From the NCBI RefSeq assembly GCF_000182925.2, contig NC_026503.1:4092001-4156000 (forward strand): DNA of 64,000 bases, given 5' to 3'. Below are positions 23,522 to 34,990 of this stretch, in pieces (position 1 is the stretch's first letter; every line of letters starts with the position of its first letter). The stretch comes from Neurospora crassa OR74A. Lineage: Eukaryota > Ascomycota > Sordariomycetes > Sordariales > Sordariaceae. Made by a program: the position numbers and the translations under genes. Under the pieces are notes generated by a model. That model made no database searches, was not told the DNA's origin, and worked only from the letters and a program-made list of their open reading frames with translations.

Positions 23522-25888
23522 CTACGCCCCAACAGCGCCGCCGTTCTTAACAACCTCCACTTCCCCAACCGCTGCTTCACTTCCAACCGTGGCCCCAGGC
23601 CCCTCATACTTCCCCAGCCTCGCCGCCAACATGGTATTCTGCCTCTGCAACTCGCCCACCTGCTCCCTCAACATCTCCATCTGCCTCAACGCCAGATCCC
23701 TCTCCGCTTTGACCTTTTCCATCTCCCTCAGCACATTAGCTTTTTCCTCCTTTTCAGCCGCCTTCCTCAGCTTCTCCTTCGCTTTCCGCTCCTCCCGCAG
23801 CCGGTGCTGCTCCAACCGCGTCAGCTCGCGCTGGTACTTCTCTTCCTGCTTAGCGAGTTCTCGCTCGTGCTTCTCGCGTAGCTTGGCGAGCCGGGCGTCC
23901 TCGTGCACCATCTTGCTGCTTTTGTTGTGCTTGGAGGCGGTGTCATCATCGAGGGCAGCGGCAGCCGCGGCGGCGGCGAGTCCCTTCTCTTCCTGTTCGC
24001 GCCGCTTGGCGGCTTGTTTGGCTTGGAGACGGTGCAGTTTCTCTTCGGCCTTGCGGTGGCGCTCCTCGAGCTTGCGGACTTCTCTTTCGTGCTTTTCGCG
24101 CCGCGCGGAGTAGTGGTCGGGGAGATGAATGCTGCCGTTGTCGCCGGTAACGGTGGGCTGGAGAGAAGAGGCGGATTCGGTGGCGGAGAGCTCGGAGCGG
24201 ATGGACGTTGCGCTGGTGGGATCGTTGGAGAGGTCGCCGTTGCCGTTGACGGTGAGGGACTGACCGGATGCGTTGATGGGGTGGCCTTCTCCTTCTGTGG
24301 CGGAGACGAAGCTGCGGATAGATGACATGTCGCTTTCAATGTCAGAGGAAGAGATGGAGGAGGCGAGTGAAGCGGTGTCGTCGTCGGTGTTGGTGTTGGT
24401 AGTGCCGGCGAAGTTGGCCACTTTGTTGGCTACGGCATTGCCTGCTGCGCCGAGAGCACCGGTCAACATACCATAGAGTCCACTCGACTGCGAAGCAGGG
24501 GCTTCTTCCTCGACAGCCTCTGTCTCTCGTAACGGAGATTGGGCATGGTCGGCCTTATCGACACCAGCAGCTCTTTTCTGTTGTACGGTAACGTCCTTGC
24601 GCTGAATGTTGTCTGGTGCCGTCGTAGCTGCAGCAGGTTGCGGGACGGCCTGTGCTGTTTGCTCCAGCACCTCTTCGCCATCACTTTCGGTAAGCTCTTC
24701 GATACTTTTGGTTGACAGCCAATCCAGTAAACGGGCAGCATCGTTAGTTATTCCGCCAGGAGTTCCTCTTTCGACCATAAACCTTGGCACACTGCCTCCG
24801 GGGTCACTGCGTGTCACCATGAGCCACTCGACAGCAAAGTGTTGGTCATCATCTGCTCCCTCTGCCACTGCCATTGCCGCTTTCTTAGCAGACCGCAGCA
24901 CAGCCTCCTTTTTGAGGTCATCCACGTCTGCCTGATCCAGCGCATCCTTCATCTCGTGAAACTCCTCCCTACTGAGTTCCGAAGAAGATTTCGTCCTTCT
25001 CAACGGCCTATCCAGCGGAATCTCCCTGATAACCTCGACGGATTCGTACTGTCCCCTGATGAAATCCGACCTAGCAGGGGCATCAGGGTGTTCACATGGT
25101 CTCGACACCAACATGAACTGCCTCGGCTGCCGCGGTCCCTTTTCCGACGCATTTCCAGTAGCCCCAGGCCCAGGCATCATCAGACAGGTGACAAAGTCCC
25201 TAGGCGTAGTCGGCCCAGGAAACCTCGCGCTCACCAGGAACACCTCCAGCCTCCCTTGTCCTTGTTCCCCGCTGCTATCACCTTCTGCTCCTCCTCCTCC
25301 TCCTCCTCCTCCTCCGGCGCCTACACTCACACGCTCAAGCCTCTTCTCTCCACCAATACCTCTAATATTTCCCGTGCCCGGCTCCGTCCCGTTCTCCTGA
25401 TACCGCTTTATACTTTCAGCGAACTCCCTCTCCAGCCCTGCCCGCCACTTGTCAAAGGCCACATCTTTATGGACGCTCCTCCGCGCGAACCAGGCGCCCT
25501 TTCCGTCTTTTGCAGAGAGCTTGTACACGTTAATGCCGAGCGGGTTCTCTTTGGTATTGGAAACTTTGCACTCTTTCCATTCTTTGCGGAGCTTGGTGGC
25601 TGTTTCGGCTGCTTCCGCTGAGAGCTTTATGGGGAGGAAGCCGGAGTTGTCAGGCTGGTGGCGACCAGTTATGGCCGAACTGGTTGCTGAGCGGGGGCGG
25701 CTTTGAGCTTTCGCCGTGGCGGCAGCGACGCTGGGTGGTATCGGGATCGAGTCGACGAGGGTTTGGGCATCGGTGAACGTGGAGGTCATGAGGGCTTGCA
25801 GGTCCGAGTCGGGTCTGCCGGCGAGGTCGGTAGGCCAGGAGATGGGGCCGAGTGCCCGGAAGGGTTCGTGATGCGCTGGTCCGCCCAT
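23522..25888 (-). CDS. DUF3074 (START-like) protein with long coiled coil
   Basis: A single uninterrupted exon of 788 residues. The first ~390 residues match the fungal DUF3074 type, related to the START/Bet v1 helix-grip fold: RDFVTCLMMPG, RQFMLVSRPCEHPDAP, GQYESVEVIREIP and WLMVTRSDPGGSVPRFMVERGTPGGI are the recognisable parts. START-like folds commonly bind lipids, but no ligand is established here. A poly-Gly run sits near residue 190. The middle (about 400-590) is Ser/Thr-rich and low complexity, and includes an ALGAAGNAVANKVANF segment. Residues ~595-770 form a charged coiled coil rich in EKHEREL/RKAEEKL-type heptads. The start ATG lies in an MGGPAHHEPFRALGPISW sequence typical of the family. 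The role is unknown; a membrane-contact or scaffolding function is only conjecture. Confidence 0.88.
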   Translation of the reverse strand: MGGPAHHEPFRALGPISWPTDLAGRPDSDLQALMTSTFTDAQTLVDSIPIPPSVAAATAKAQSRPRSATSSAITGRHQPDNSGFLPIKLSAEAAETATKLRKEWKECKVSNTKENPLGINVYKLSAKDGKGAWFARRSVHKDVAFDKWRAGLEREFAESIKRYQENGTEPGTGNIRGIGGEKRLERVSVGAGGGGGGGGGAEGDSSGEQGQGRLEVFLVSARFPGPTTPRDFVTCLMMPGPGATGNASEKGPRQPRQFMLVSRPCEHPDAPARSDFIRGQYESVEVIREIPLDRPLRRTKSSSELSREEFHEMKDALDQADVDDLKKEAVLRSAKKAAMAVAEGADDDQHFAVEWLMVTRSDPGGSVPRFMVERGTPGGITNDAARLLDWLSTKSIEELTESDGEEVLEQTAQAVPQPAAATTAPDNIQRKDVTVQQKRAAGVDKADHAQSPLRETEAVEEEAPASQSSGLYGMLTGALGAAGNAVANKVANFAGTTNTNTDDDTASLASSISSSDIESDMSSIRSFVSATEGEGHPINASGQSLTVNGNGDLSNDPTSATSIRSELSATESASSLQPTVTGDNGSIHLPDHYSARREKHEREVRKLEERHRKAEEKLHRLQAKQAAKRREQEEKGLAAAAAAAALDDDTASKHNKSSKMVHEDARLAKLREKHERELAKQEEKYQRELTRLEQHRLREERKAKEKLRKAAEKEEKANVLREMEKVKAERDLALRQMEMLREQVGELQRQNTMLAARLGKYEGPGATVGSEAAVGEVEVVKNGGAVGA

Positions 25889-28726
25889 TGTGCCCGTAAT
25901 GTGTGGGTAAAGAGAAGTTGAGGTACGTTTATGGCGGTGGTGGGTAGCCTGATGATGGAGCTGGAAGAAATGGTGCGTATATAGCCGGGCTCTGCACAGA
26001 TACCACTGTCGAGGATATGGTGATGGTTGGCAGTGGTGAATGTTGGGTCAAGTAGAAGGGCGATCGTATCGCCATACAAGTTAAGGTGCCAGTATGGTTT
26101 AGAATAGGTGATTCGTAGATGATATCGTAGACGGGTAGGAATGAGATTGACGACTTCGGGGTTCGATTGCAACAGGCGTTCAGTATAGGTCCAGTTTGTA
26201 ACAATTCTTCGGTTGTTGGAGGAGTTGTTCTTTGCGTCTTGTTGATCTTTGTAATCTTGATAATTCGAATAGTTCGATCTGTATGGGTTTTGTATTCTAG
26301 AAACGATCTAACCACGCAGTCGTAATCAAGAACTTGACCGAACCTCCAGACTGACATCGACCCATGTTGTTACGCTCTTGGCCGGATACCCTGTTGTCTT
26401 TGTTGTTCCCGCTGCCAAACACTTGGTCTGGTCTTGGCATACACCTCTGATACATTGTAACACCGCATGTGATTAGTGTACTCTACTGATTGCATAAGAA
26501 GTTCTCGGGCTATTATGGTAGTGTAGTATTTCTTGTAGTTATAACTAACATATTACTACTTACTAGTATTTTCTTCCAATCATATTAGCAGTTACTTCCT
26601 TTACAGTGACATAAAATAAAATGATATATGTGGTATAGTGAGTATCATCAACTGCGCAGTCTTCCAACATTTTGGTTTTGACCAAAAACTATGGTAATAT
26701 TGCGATGCATTTGGAGCGTGTGTGCCCGAGCAGACTGGGCGTTTGGCGGCCAAGAATGGACCAGACGTTTGGTGTTGGAAATGACGTCATATCCTCCCAG
26801 GGGATCGTAAAGTGCACCAAAGACCCCATCCCCTATAGCGGGGAAACCAGCAACAGAAGGAAGTCACTTACATGACCTGACGTCCAATGATGTCCTCAGA
26901 TGCCGTCTTAACCGTCGAGCCGACAGAGATGAAACTCGTATACGCGGAAGCAGAAAAGCAGACAAAAGCACGAGGTAACACAATACGCCAAACTTCACAC
27001 ACAATCGTGTTTACTCATTTGCTTCATATGACAAGGGGGATGCTCGGAAGGGGAGAGCGCCAATCCAAACACTGACATCATGCACCTGGCTAGGAGTTGA
27101 AGTTGATGATGCACTCATTTGGCGTCGAAAAAGCGCCTTTTCAATGATCTTCGACTCAGTCCGATATATTGGACTTATGAATGTAGGAGAGAAGGGCCGA
27201 GATTCACCGAAATACCCAAGATGTCGATGCCGATCACGCCAAATAACTTTGCAAGTCCATCATTATCTAACTCATGTTCTCTTCTAAATAGAAGCTTCCA
27301 TGTGTTCGAGGCCAGCCCTACCTAAGCCATTCATCTATCAGCTCATCGCATCCGGGTTATCATCTGCTCGACTGGTCGCGACTTCCCGTTATCTCTCATC
27401 GAATTGAATGTCTACTGAACTGGGGGATTGTGGATGCCAGGAACTCCAGGCTGACAGGGAAGTTGTGGCAGAGAAGCCAAGCATGAGGCCTCGTCTCGTT
27501 CTTGTTCCCGCCTGGCACGACCGCTTTGCTGAGCGACCCACGAGCTCAGACTTCGCCAACGTGCTGACGTATCCTCGCTTGACTCCGTTTATAGCGTGTC
27601 CCTTTGGTCTCCTCGCTGTATTGATATCCCAGTGAATCGATCCGTAACGTCGTTTGGCGAAGAGGGGTAGATTGAGGCGGCTGGTTGTTGAGGCTGAGGT
27701 TTTGTTCGGGTACGATTATATTTCTGTTGCCCAACCCAGATGAGAGGGAGGATATGTCCCTCATGCGATGGCGTTGACCTTTGAATGAGATGCAGGGTGA
27801 TAGCAAGTAGTTTATATCATAGTGGCTGACACGCTGTATTTTTCTCGTGCCAATTGGAACCGCAGTCGTCGCGAGGGATTCGTTTGGCGATGGGTCGGAA
27901 GAACTGACTTTTTAGGGTTGATGAGAGTACATCATGGCAGATGCCAAGTCCCCCATGTCAACGATATCTGCTGGATATGTAACCTTTGCAAAACTCGCGT
28001 ACCTATAGTACGGGACTTCGGCAGTGTTGATGGACAGAATTTGTTGATGCATTGGATTTGGATACCCGACGTGTGTGGTTGATGCAGCAATCTATCTATT
28101 CACCTTTCCGTGTCACCAACAGAGGCTACCGACACTCTCAACATGTGCAACAGTCTCAGTCCTCTCTGATGTCGGGGATGGATGAATCAAGACCAGAAAA
28201 CCTATCACAATCGAAACACCTGCGACAGGTGCTCCCCAACCCTGTTCTGAAGGCATAAAATATATGGAATCGGGCATTCGTATGTCGGATTATGCTTGTT
28301 TCCATGGAAGTTGAAAAGCTATGCCCCGAGTCTTTGCGGTAGACATCAAACTCAGCAACCGTAACCTCGGGCCTCCGAACCTGCATACGCAGTTGCAGAA
28401 GTGAGCTTCACTCGTGCAGAAAGAATGACCGGTCACAAGGATGAAAGTAAATAGATAGGAAACCCGACCCGGGCCCTCCTAGCAGGTACTTGAACTACTG
28501 TATCCCCCCGCTCAAACTCTTCTCCCAACATTTAACCAAACTTTGATAATTATATTATACAAAAATCTCTATCAAGTATGCTCAAACCGTCAGACCGTCC
28601 AACAATTAGACCATCAGACCTGACTTCCTCGAAGGCACTTCTCAAAGTATGTTTCATGCTCACTTTTCTGCTCTCTACTTTCCCGTCTCTCCAACTCCTT
28701 GCTAACATACTAATAAATATTGTAGG
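25889..28726. other. 2.8-kb intergenic region
   Basis: Promoter side of the DUF3074 gene followed by moderately AT-rich DNA around 26450-26640. Frames are all under 145 codons and show no resemblance to proteins. No RNA gene was found. Confidence 0.5.
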
Positions 28727-29116
28727 ATGAACGATACTGTGCCGATAGCCCTTGAGGCTAGTAACGCCAATCTCCAAACCCAAACTTTAGTTCCAGCTAT
28801 TATTAGTTGGGTTTTTATCGGTTACTTATGGTTTTGGCACCGATCGACGAAAGTTTGGGTTCGGTGCAACGGAAATATCAATGCTTTCACCAACGTCCCA
28901 GAGAATACACAAAGAACTCACATCACCGCCATCTGCCTAACATCTATTGTGTTTCGCGGAGTATGGCCTATCGATGTACTCGGCTATATCATTTGCTGGG
29001 TATCGAGAGCGGACAACAACGAACAAGGACTCTCGAAGACACTGCCAATTACGAGATCACAACACGAACTACCACCTCCGCCCTACGATGGTGGTGGTGC
29101 CCGTAGTGCTTCATAA
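28727..29116 (+). CDS. Small hypothetical membrane-like protein
   Basis: A 129-codon ATG frame that I do not recognise. It sits directly after an intron-like segment at 28647-28725 with donor GTATGT, a TACTAAT-type branch site and a TAG acceptor, which would place an intron in the 5' leader. Residues ~22-38 form one hydrophobic segment (LVPAIISWVFIGYLWFW), and a second weak one lies near 80-97. The tail is polar with a PPPPYDGGG motif. It could be a small membrane protein, a degraded integral-membrane protein, or chance. RNA evidence would decide. Confidence 0.3.
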   Translation: MNDTVPIALEASNANLQTQTLVPAIISWVFIGYLWFWHRSTKVWVRCNGNINAFTNVPENTQRTHITAICLTSIVFRGVWPIDVLGYIICWVSRADNNEQGLSKTLPITRSQHELPPPPYDGGGARSAS

Positions 29117-29767
29117 ATCACTTAGCCGGTCGATATCGTTGAGCGTGGTGTTTTCGGCGAGGAGGTGATGGTTGTGGCGGAGTGGGGGGCAGGAGGCAGG
29201 AGCGGAAGATGGGGGCTGATTGAAACCACAGCGTGTTTTGCTTTGCTGAATTTCTCCGTCGCTCGAACGCCTGAATTGGTGGTAACAATCTAATAGAGAT
29301 GATGTAGATGAGAGCAAATGAAGTAGCATGCCAGCTTGGCTATAGCAGCAAAAATAGCAGCAAGAGAGAAGAGAAAGAGAAGGTGGTGGGCGAGAAGTGT
29401 CAGCTCAAGTAGGACGGCGGTGCTCTTAGTACTTAGCACAAAGCAACAATCGAACCCGACTCCTCTTCGAGTCCGTCAACCTCGTACCGGCGCATGACAG
29501 CAGTAAACTCTCCCGGCCTTGAGCCGCCTCACCCCTATCAACCAGAAAGCCTCGTGGTAGCAAGCTGTCGGGATAATGGGTGCTCGACCCCTCTCATGTC
29601 CTCGAGTGTACCGCTGTGTTTATATATGTGAGAAAGGTCGTATCTCCTCACGTGTATACATGAAAGATGGCCCTCTCTTGCTAGCAGCGGGGGGGCAAGC
29701 TTTGGGACGTCGTTTACGTATGTTTGACAGAGCTGTATCCCAGCCGAGATCCGGATAGAGTCCAATT

Positions 29768-29768
<1 letters not shown>

Positions 29769-29810
<42 letters not shown>
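29769..29810. repeat. Poly(T) run, 42 nt
   Basis: An uninterrupted run of 42 T on the plus strand, in non-coding DNA. No flanking duplication or coding remnant was noticed. Confidence 0.9.
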
Positions 29811-29811
<1 letters not shown>

Positions 29812-32089
29812 AGATTGGAGGGAGGGTCAGCTTAAAGGTGGATTGGTCGGAGTTGGAACGGGCGAGACCGGGTCAGACGGGATGCTACTTGGATAGTAGG
29901 ATACTAGTGTGTGAGCTGTGCCGCCTTACGTCGTTGCCGTTTAAGTTTAGAAATATGCTGGCTCGGCAGGGTCTTGCCAAGTGTGCGACCGATGTCGTGG
30001 AAAGTTCAAGTTGTTTGAAGTCGGCAGGTTGCAATGCCCTGGCAGATATCGTTCCATCTCAGCCTCCGAGACTCCGGCACTGCTCCATGGTAGAGGTACC
30101 TACGTACAAAGAGCTGAGCCTGGTAGGGTTGTTCACGATGGAGCTTGTGAATGGAAGGAACAAGGGCAAAGGGCGATCAGACACACCTTCCCCAGAGTTC
30201 ATGACTCGAGGCATTTGCAACTTTCGAGTCTCGATCGGGTAAGGCAGGAAGGCATCCACCAGTCAAGGTACCTTCCCTTTCGTAGAGTAGCGTATAACAT
30301 GTAGATTCGTCATCATCATCATGACCAGACCAGAGCATTCAGTTGCTTCTTCAAGAAAGAAAGAAAGAAAGGGTGCCAGGCAACTTCGGAATGTCAACCT
30401 TACTATCAGACCACAGAGATGCCGAGATCCATCGACTGTCAATCCCGAGATCCCATTCGAGTTCCGTCTCTGCCGTCGAGGTTACAGCAGTGTTTTGCAG
30501 AACTTCGGCGTTGAGCCAGGTGGAGCCGTCAAGAGTCCACAGAGGGAGGAGCCCTAGCCCCTCCGGCTATTTTAGTGTTAAATTCAAGTTCCCTGCAACC
30601 GACTGCAACTGCAACTGTATCTGCATTCCTCACCACTGGGTACACCGTACGACATCTTGGGATGCAAGATGCCACCCATCCATTGATGTACTATTACATA
30701 CCTCTACGTATGCCGGGCGGAAGGAAGTGCGGAATTGGCAGCAAAATATTGTCGACACAGACCATATTGGAGAGCAATTGTCGTCGTCGTGTCGTGCGTG
30801 CTAGGTCCGTGCAGGGGCTGAGGCCGGACCGGGCACCAACTTCTTCCTTCTTGGCACCCCGACCACCGGCCGGGTACCTACCGGCTGTCGAAGGAAAGTG
30901 TCCAGCACTTGGCATCTCTCCTCGGTTGCGATGTTCGGAGCCCTGCTGGAACGTTCCGAAGTGGAAAGTCACGAGTGCACGACTCGGGCTACCTAGACCG
31001 AAACCACCGACTCGAATGCTGAGACGGCCGTGCATGTGACATATCCTGGCAGCGCTCGAGGCTCCTGTCGCTTTGACATGTGCCTTCACGCCACTCTCTG
31101 CATTCTGTTTTGACATGTTTAGTGTATGTAGTTGACAAGTGGTCAAAACGCAGGGACCAGTTCGCACCGACCAGATGGGATGAATGCCATCGAGTGCCAC
31201 TCTGCCAGAGCCGCAGCGACTACCCCTGTTCCCCAGTGCTGGCCGGTTGATATGAACTGGTTTCCTCCGTCTTTCTCGCTGGCTCTGTTCCCATGCGCTC
31301 CATCGCGTCTCGCCGTTTCCCAGGGTCCAAAGGTCTGGCTCTCCTCTTTGACACACATTCAACCCTGGCGTGCCTGAGAGACAAGAGGCAAAGAGAGTCT
31401 GTGTCAACTGCCGGGCCAATCGCATATTTGTATGACGTGAGCCTGTTTTGTATCAATGGGGGGGATCGATGGTTGTTCATCCCAAAAACCCACAAAACCC
31501 GCCAACTTGATAGGGAATAGGGCACTCCTTGCAGAGGGTTTAAGGCCCGATGCCAGGTCTAGAGGTCCCACTCGGGCGGGTTCCTTCCACATGGATCGTT
31601 CCCGAAGCCTTTGCAAAGACAAGACAGCGCCCCGACCTAGGATCAGTCAGACTCGGAGCCTTTCAAGTGTACAGCAACTTCCCATGCTGACGGGTGGACG
31701 GCATGGACGGCGCCGTTAGAGAAAGGAGGAGGAGGATAGGATGACTAAGAACCAGGACGAAGAGGCGGGACGGGACGAATCGAGACACGGAATTTGTTTT
31801 AACCAGCGCTAGGTCTGGTCTAGTTTTTGGGGGTGTTTCTAGATTCGGTGTAGCTCCAAACGGATCCGCGCATTTTTAGCCCAAGCAAGGTTGCAAGATT
31901 GAACGAAGAAAAAAAAAAAAAAAAAGAATAAGGGCGGCCACCAGTTTAATAGAGAGGCTAAAAACAGTCATTCCTCCCAACTCCAATTCCTATTACAAGG
32001 CCAAGCAACCAATCCTAGCTGAGTCGCTTATCACGCAGCCACAGCCTTCTGCTAAAGCTTCAGCTTTTCTTATCCCCCGCCTCCCCTTC

Positions 32090-32276
32090 AGAATCCTTCC
32101 ATTTTGCTTTCTTTCTCTCCTTCTTCCTCACCTAAGCACACCTAATTTCTTACCCCCACCCTCCCTCCGTGTTCTTCCCCTCCCCTCTCGAGGCCATCTA
32201 GGTCGCCAGTCCCATATCGCGTCGTCGCGCTCGTCAATTCGAAAAAAAAAAAAAAAAAAACGACGAACGACCAACC
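32090..32276 (+). promoter_or_regulatory. Pyrimidine-rich leader of the NADH dehydrogenase gene
   Basis: A long C/T-rich tract followed by a 19-nt A run (32242-32260) and then an ACCATGG start context. C/T-rich tracts near transcription starts are common at highly expressed Neurospora genes. The A run just before the start codon could act on initiation; both roles are inferred from position. Confidence 0.4.
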
Positions 32277-34174
32277 ATGGCGTCCACATCCAGAGCTCTG
32301 GGACGGCTTTCGGCCCCCTCCATGGGCGTTGCCCGTCTCCAGACCCAGGCCGTTTCTAGGCTACTCAGCTCTGCGCCTCGTCGCGCTCTCATCTCCGAGT
32401 CCAGGCAGGTTGCTGTCACTCAGCAGATTCGTCGCGCCCACACAGAGACTACTCCTCTTCCTGAGCCCCCCAAGGAACGTCGTCGGTTCCGGAAGTTGAG
32501 GTGGCTCTGGAGGGCACCTCTCTTCGTCTCCCTCGCCGGTATCGCCTATGTCGGTTGGGGTGTCTACGAAGAGAGAAACCCTGGTCCTCAGGTCGAGCCT
32601 GACCCGTCCAAGAAGACTCTCGTTGTTCTTGGTGAGTTTTAACCCTTGCGCATACGAGATAGCTATACGCGCAGCTTTGCGCCATGCGCTTTCTCTTTAT
32701 CTACGAGCTCAAACTGACTGACATCGCTCAGGCACTGGCTGGGGCTCCGTTTCTCTTCTCAAGAAGCTCGACACTGAGCACTACAATGTCATCGTCATCT
32801 CGCCCCGCAACTACTTCCTCTTCACTCCCCTGCTCCCGTCCTGCACCACCGGTCTGATCGAGCACCGTTCCATCATGGAGCCCATCCGCACCATTCTGCG
32901 CCACAAGAAGGCCAACGTCAAGTTCTACGAGGCTGAGGCCAGCTCCGTGGATCCCGAGCGCAAGGTCGTCCGCGTCCTCGATACCTCCGAGATCCGTGGC
33001 GACGTCGTTGAGACCGAGATCCCCTACGACATGCTGGTGGTTGGTGTCGGTGCTGAAAACGCCACTTTCGGTATCCCCGGTGTCCGTGAGCACACCTGCT
33101 TCCTCAAGGAGATTGGTGATGCCCAGCGCATTCGCAAGAAGATCATGGACTGCGTCGAAACTGCCGCTTTCAAGGGTCAGTCCCAGGAGGAGATTGACCG
33201 TCTTCTGCACATGGTTGTCGTTGGTGGTGGCCCCACTGGTGTCGAGTTCGCTGGCGAGCTCCAGGATTTCTTCGAGGAGGACATCAAGAAGCTGATTCCC
33301 GATATTGCTGACCGCTTCCGCGTTACCCTCATCGAGGCTCTTCCCAACGTCCTTCCCAGCTTCTCCAAGCAGCTGATCGAGTACACCGAGAGCACCTTCA
33401 AGGAGGAGAAGATTGACATCATGACCAAGACCATGGTCAAGAGGGTCACCGAAAAGACCGTCGAGGCCGAGATCAGCAAACCCGATGGTACCCGTGAGAA
33501 GATTACTCTCCCCTACGGTCTCCTCGTCTGGGCCACTGGCAACGCCGTGCGCCCCGTCGTCAAGGACCTCATGGAGCGCATTCCTGCCCAGAAGGACTCT
33601 CGCCGCGGTCTTGCCGTGAACGAGTACCTCGTTGTTCAGGGTACCCGCGACATTTGGGCTGTCGGTGACTGCGCCGTCGCTGGATACGCCCCTACCGCCC
33701 AGGTCGCCTCTCAGGAGGGTAACTTCCTGGCTGGTCTCTTCAACAACATGGCTCGCACCGAGGTCCTTGAGCAGCGCGTCCGCGAGCTCAGCGGTTCCCT
33801 TAACCTTGCGCCCGGCAACGCTGCCGAGATCTCCAAGGAGATTGAGGAGCATGAGCGTCAGCTCCGCCGCATCAAGGACATCAAGCCCTTCCACTACTCT
33901 CACCAGGGTTCTCTTGCCTACATTGGAAGCGAGAAGGCCGTCGCTGATGTGAGCTGGTTCAACGGAAACCTTGCCTCTGGTGGCAGCCTTACCTTCCTCT
34001 TCTGGAGGAGTGCTTACCTTTCCATGTGCTTCAGCAGTAAGTTTTCCCCAGGAATGTAATTATTTGTTCAAGAAGCGGTATGACTAACATTTCCTGCCAG
34101 CTCGCAACCGTCTCCTTGTCATTAACGACTGGGTCAAGTCCAAGCTCTTCGGCCGCGACGTTTCTCGCGAGTAA
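32277..34174 (+). CDS. nde-2: External alternative (type II) NADH dehydrogenase of mitochondria
   Basis: Rotenone-insensitive, non-proton-pumping flavoenzyme passing electrons from cytosolic NAD(P)H to ubiquinone at the outer face of the inner membrane. Exons 32277-32631, 32732-34036 and 34101-34174 (introns 100 and 64 nt) give 577 residues. Residues 1-55 form an Arg/Ser-rich, acid-poor presequence. A single membrane segment at about 79-97 marks the external type. The first dinucleotide site GTGWGS starts at G119 and is followed by PRNYFLFTPLLPS; the second, VVVGGGPTGVEFAGEL, centres on 283-288. There is no EF-hand insertion, which separates it from Neurospora NDE-1. The symbol nde-2 rests on this architecture and on proximity to the Skp1 gene. 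Codon bias is very strong, so expression should be high. The ACCATGG context supports the start. Confidence 0.92.
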
Positions 34175-34990
34175 ACGACCTGTCCATCTATGGCATGACT
34201 TGAAATCCAATCTCTCCTTCTTGCACGCTCTTTTGGCATGTTTAGCGTGTCTCTTGTATAGCGAGTGCGGACCTGGGGACTTCTTTGCCTTTTCTTCTTC
34301 TGGAGTCTCGGGCTGTTTTGGTCATAGAAAATGGGGGTTTTTAGACGGATTTTTAAAGGAGGATTTAGACGAGGGGGCAATGAAACGAACGGGTTCTTTT
34401 TTATGTTTTCTTTTGTATGACGTCTCTACAATTCTCTTCAAGTATCCTGTATGAAACATTTAAGTTATTCTCGCAGCCCTCACAGCAGTACTGTCTTCTT
34501 GTCCTTTTCTTTTCGCCTCTTATCAAGGGCTATCAAGACATATTTCCGACGGGACCACCTGTCTGAGCTGTTGCGTCTGAAACTGTATAGATTAAAAGTT
34601 ATTTACATTGATGCCTGTATCGCGATATTTGCAGTACCGTTCAATTTTACGAGCTCGTTGGAGACTTCATTTCTAGAACAGTCAAATCAGAATCATGTAG
34701 ATTACACTTAGAACTGTGTTGGTGGTGATGTCGGCCCCTGAGATGAGCACAACAAGGAACAGGGTTAGGGTTACATTACGCAGTACCGACGTATCGCACT
34801 TTTGCTCCTCACAGGCAATCGACACAATCGTCATATGTCCGTTTTTGCTCTTGCAAATAACTTTGAGAGCTGGACTTAACAACCAACTTGGAGCCCATTG
34901 TTTGTCCGAAAAAACATCAAAGTTAGACAAGGGTTTCACAAAGACGCACATTTCATGTAGACATTCTGTGTTCTCTGATACAGCGACATA
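34175..34990. other. Intergenic region with a telomere-like word
   Basis: 3' flank of the NADH dehydrogenase gene and promoter of the next gene. It contains GGGTTAGGGTTA at 34762-34773, two units of the fungal telomere repeat, on the plus strand. Frames are short; no gene is supported. Confidence 0.55.

Larger units (their letters stand above)
29117..32276. other. 3.2-kb intergenic region upstream of the NADH dehydrogenase gene
   Basis: Contains a 42-nt T run (29769-29810) and a 17-nt A run (31909-31925). A 243-codon minus-strand frame (30694-31425) has no recognisable domain and is not called. The last ~170 bp is the pyrimidine-rich leader listed separately. Confidence 0.5.

Noticed and set aside
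29440-29500. tRNA-like TTCGA loop on the minus strand near 29453-29475
   Set aside because: The T-arm stem does not pair and no acceptor or anticodon arm can be drawn.
30694-31425. 243-codon minus-strand frame
   Set aside because: No domain, no splice support, and overlapping frames of similar size on the other strand.
32728-33903. 391-codon open frame antisense to the NADH dehydrogenase
   Set aside because: Long antisense frames are expected opposite genes with extreme C-ending codon bias; the sense strand is a certain gene.
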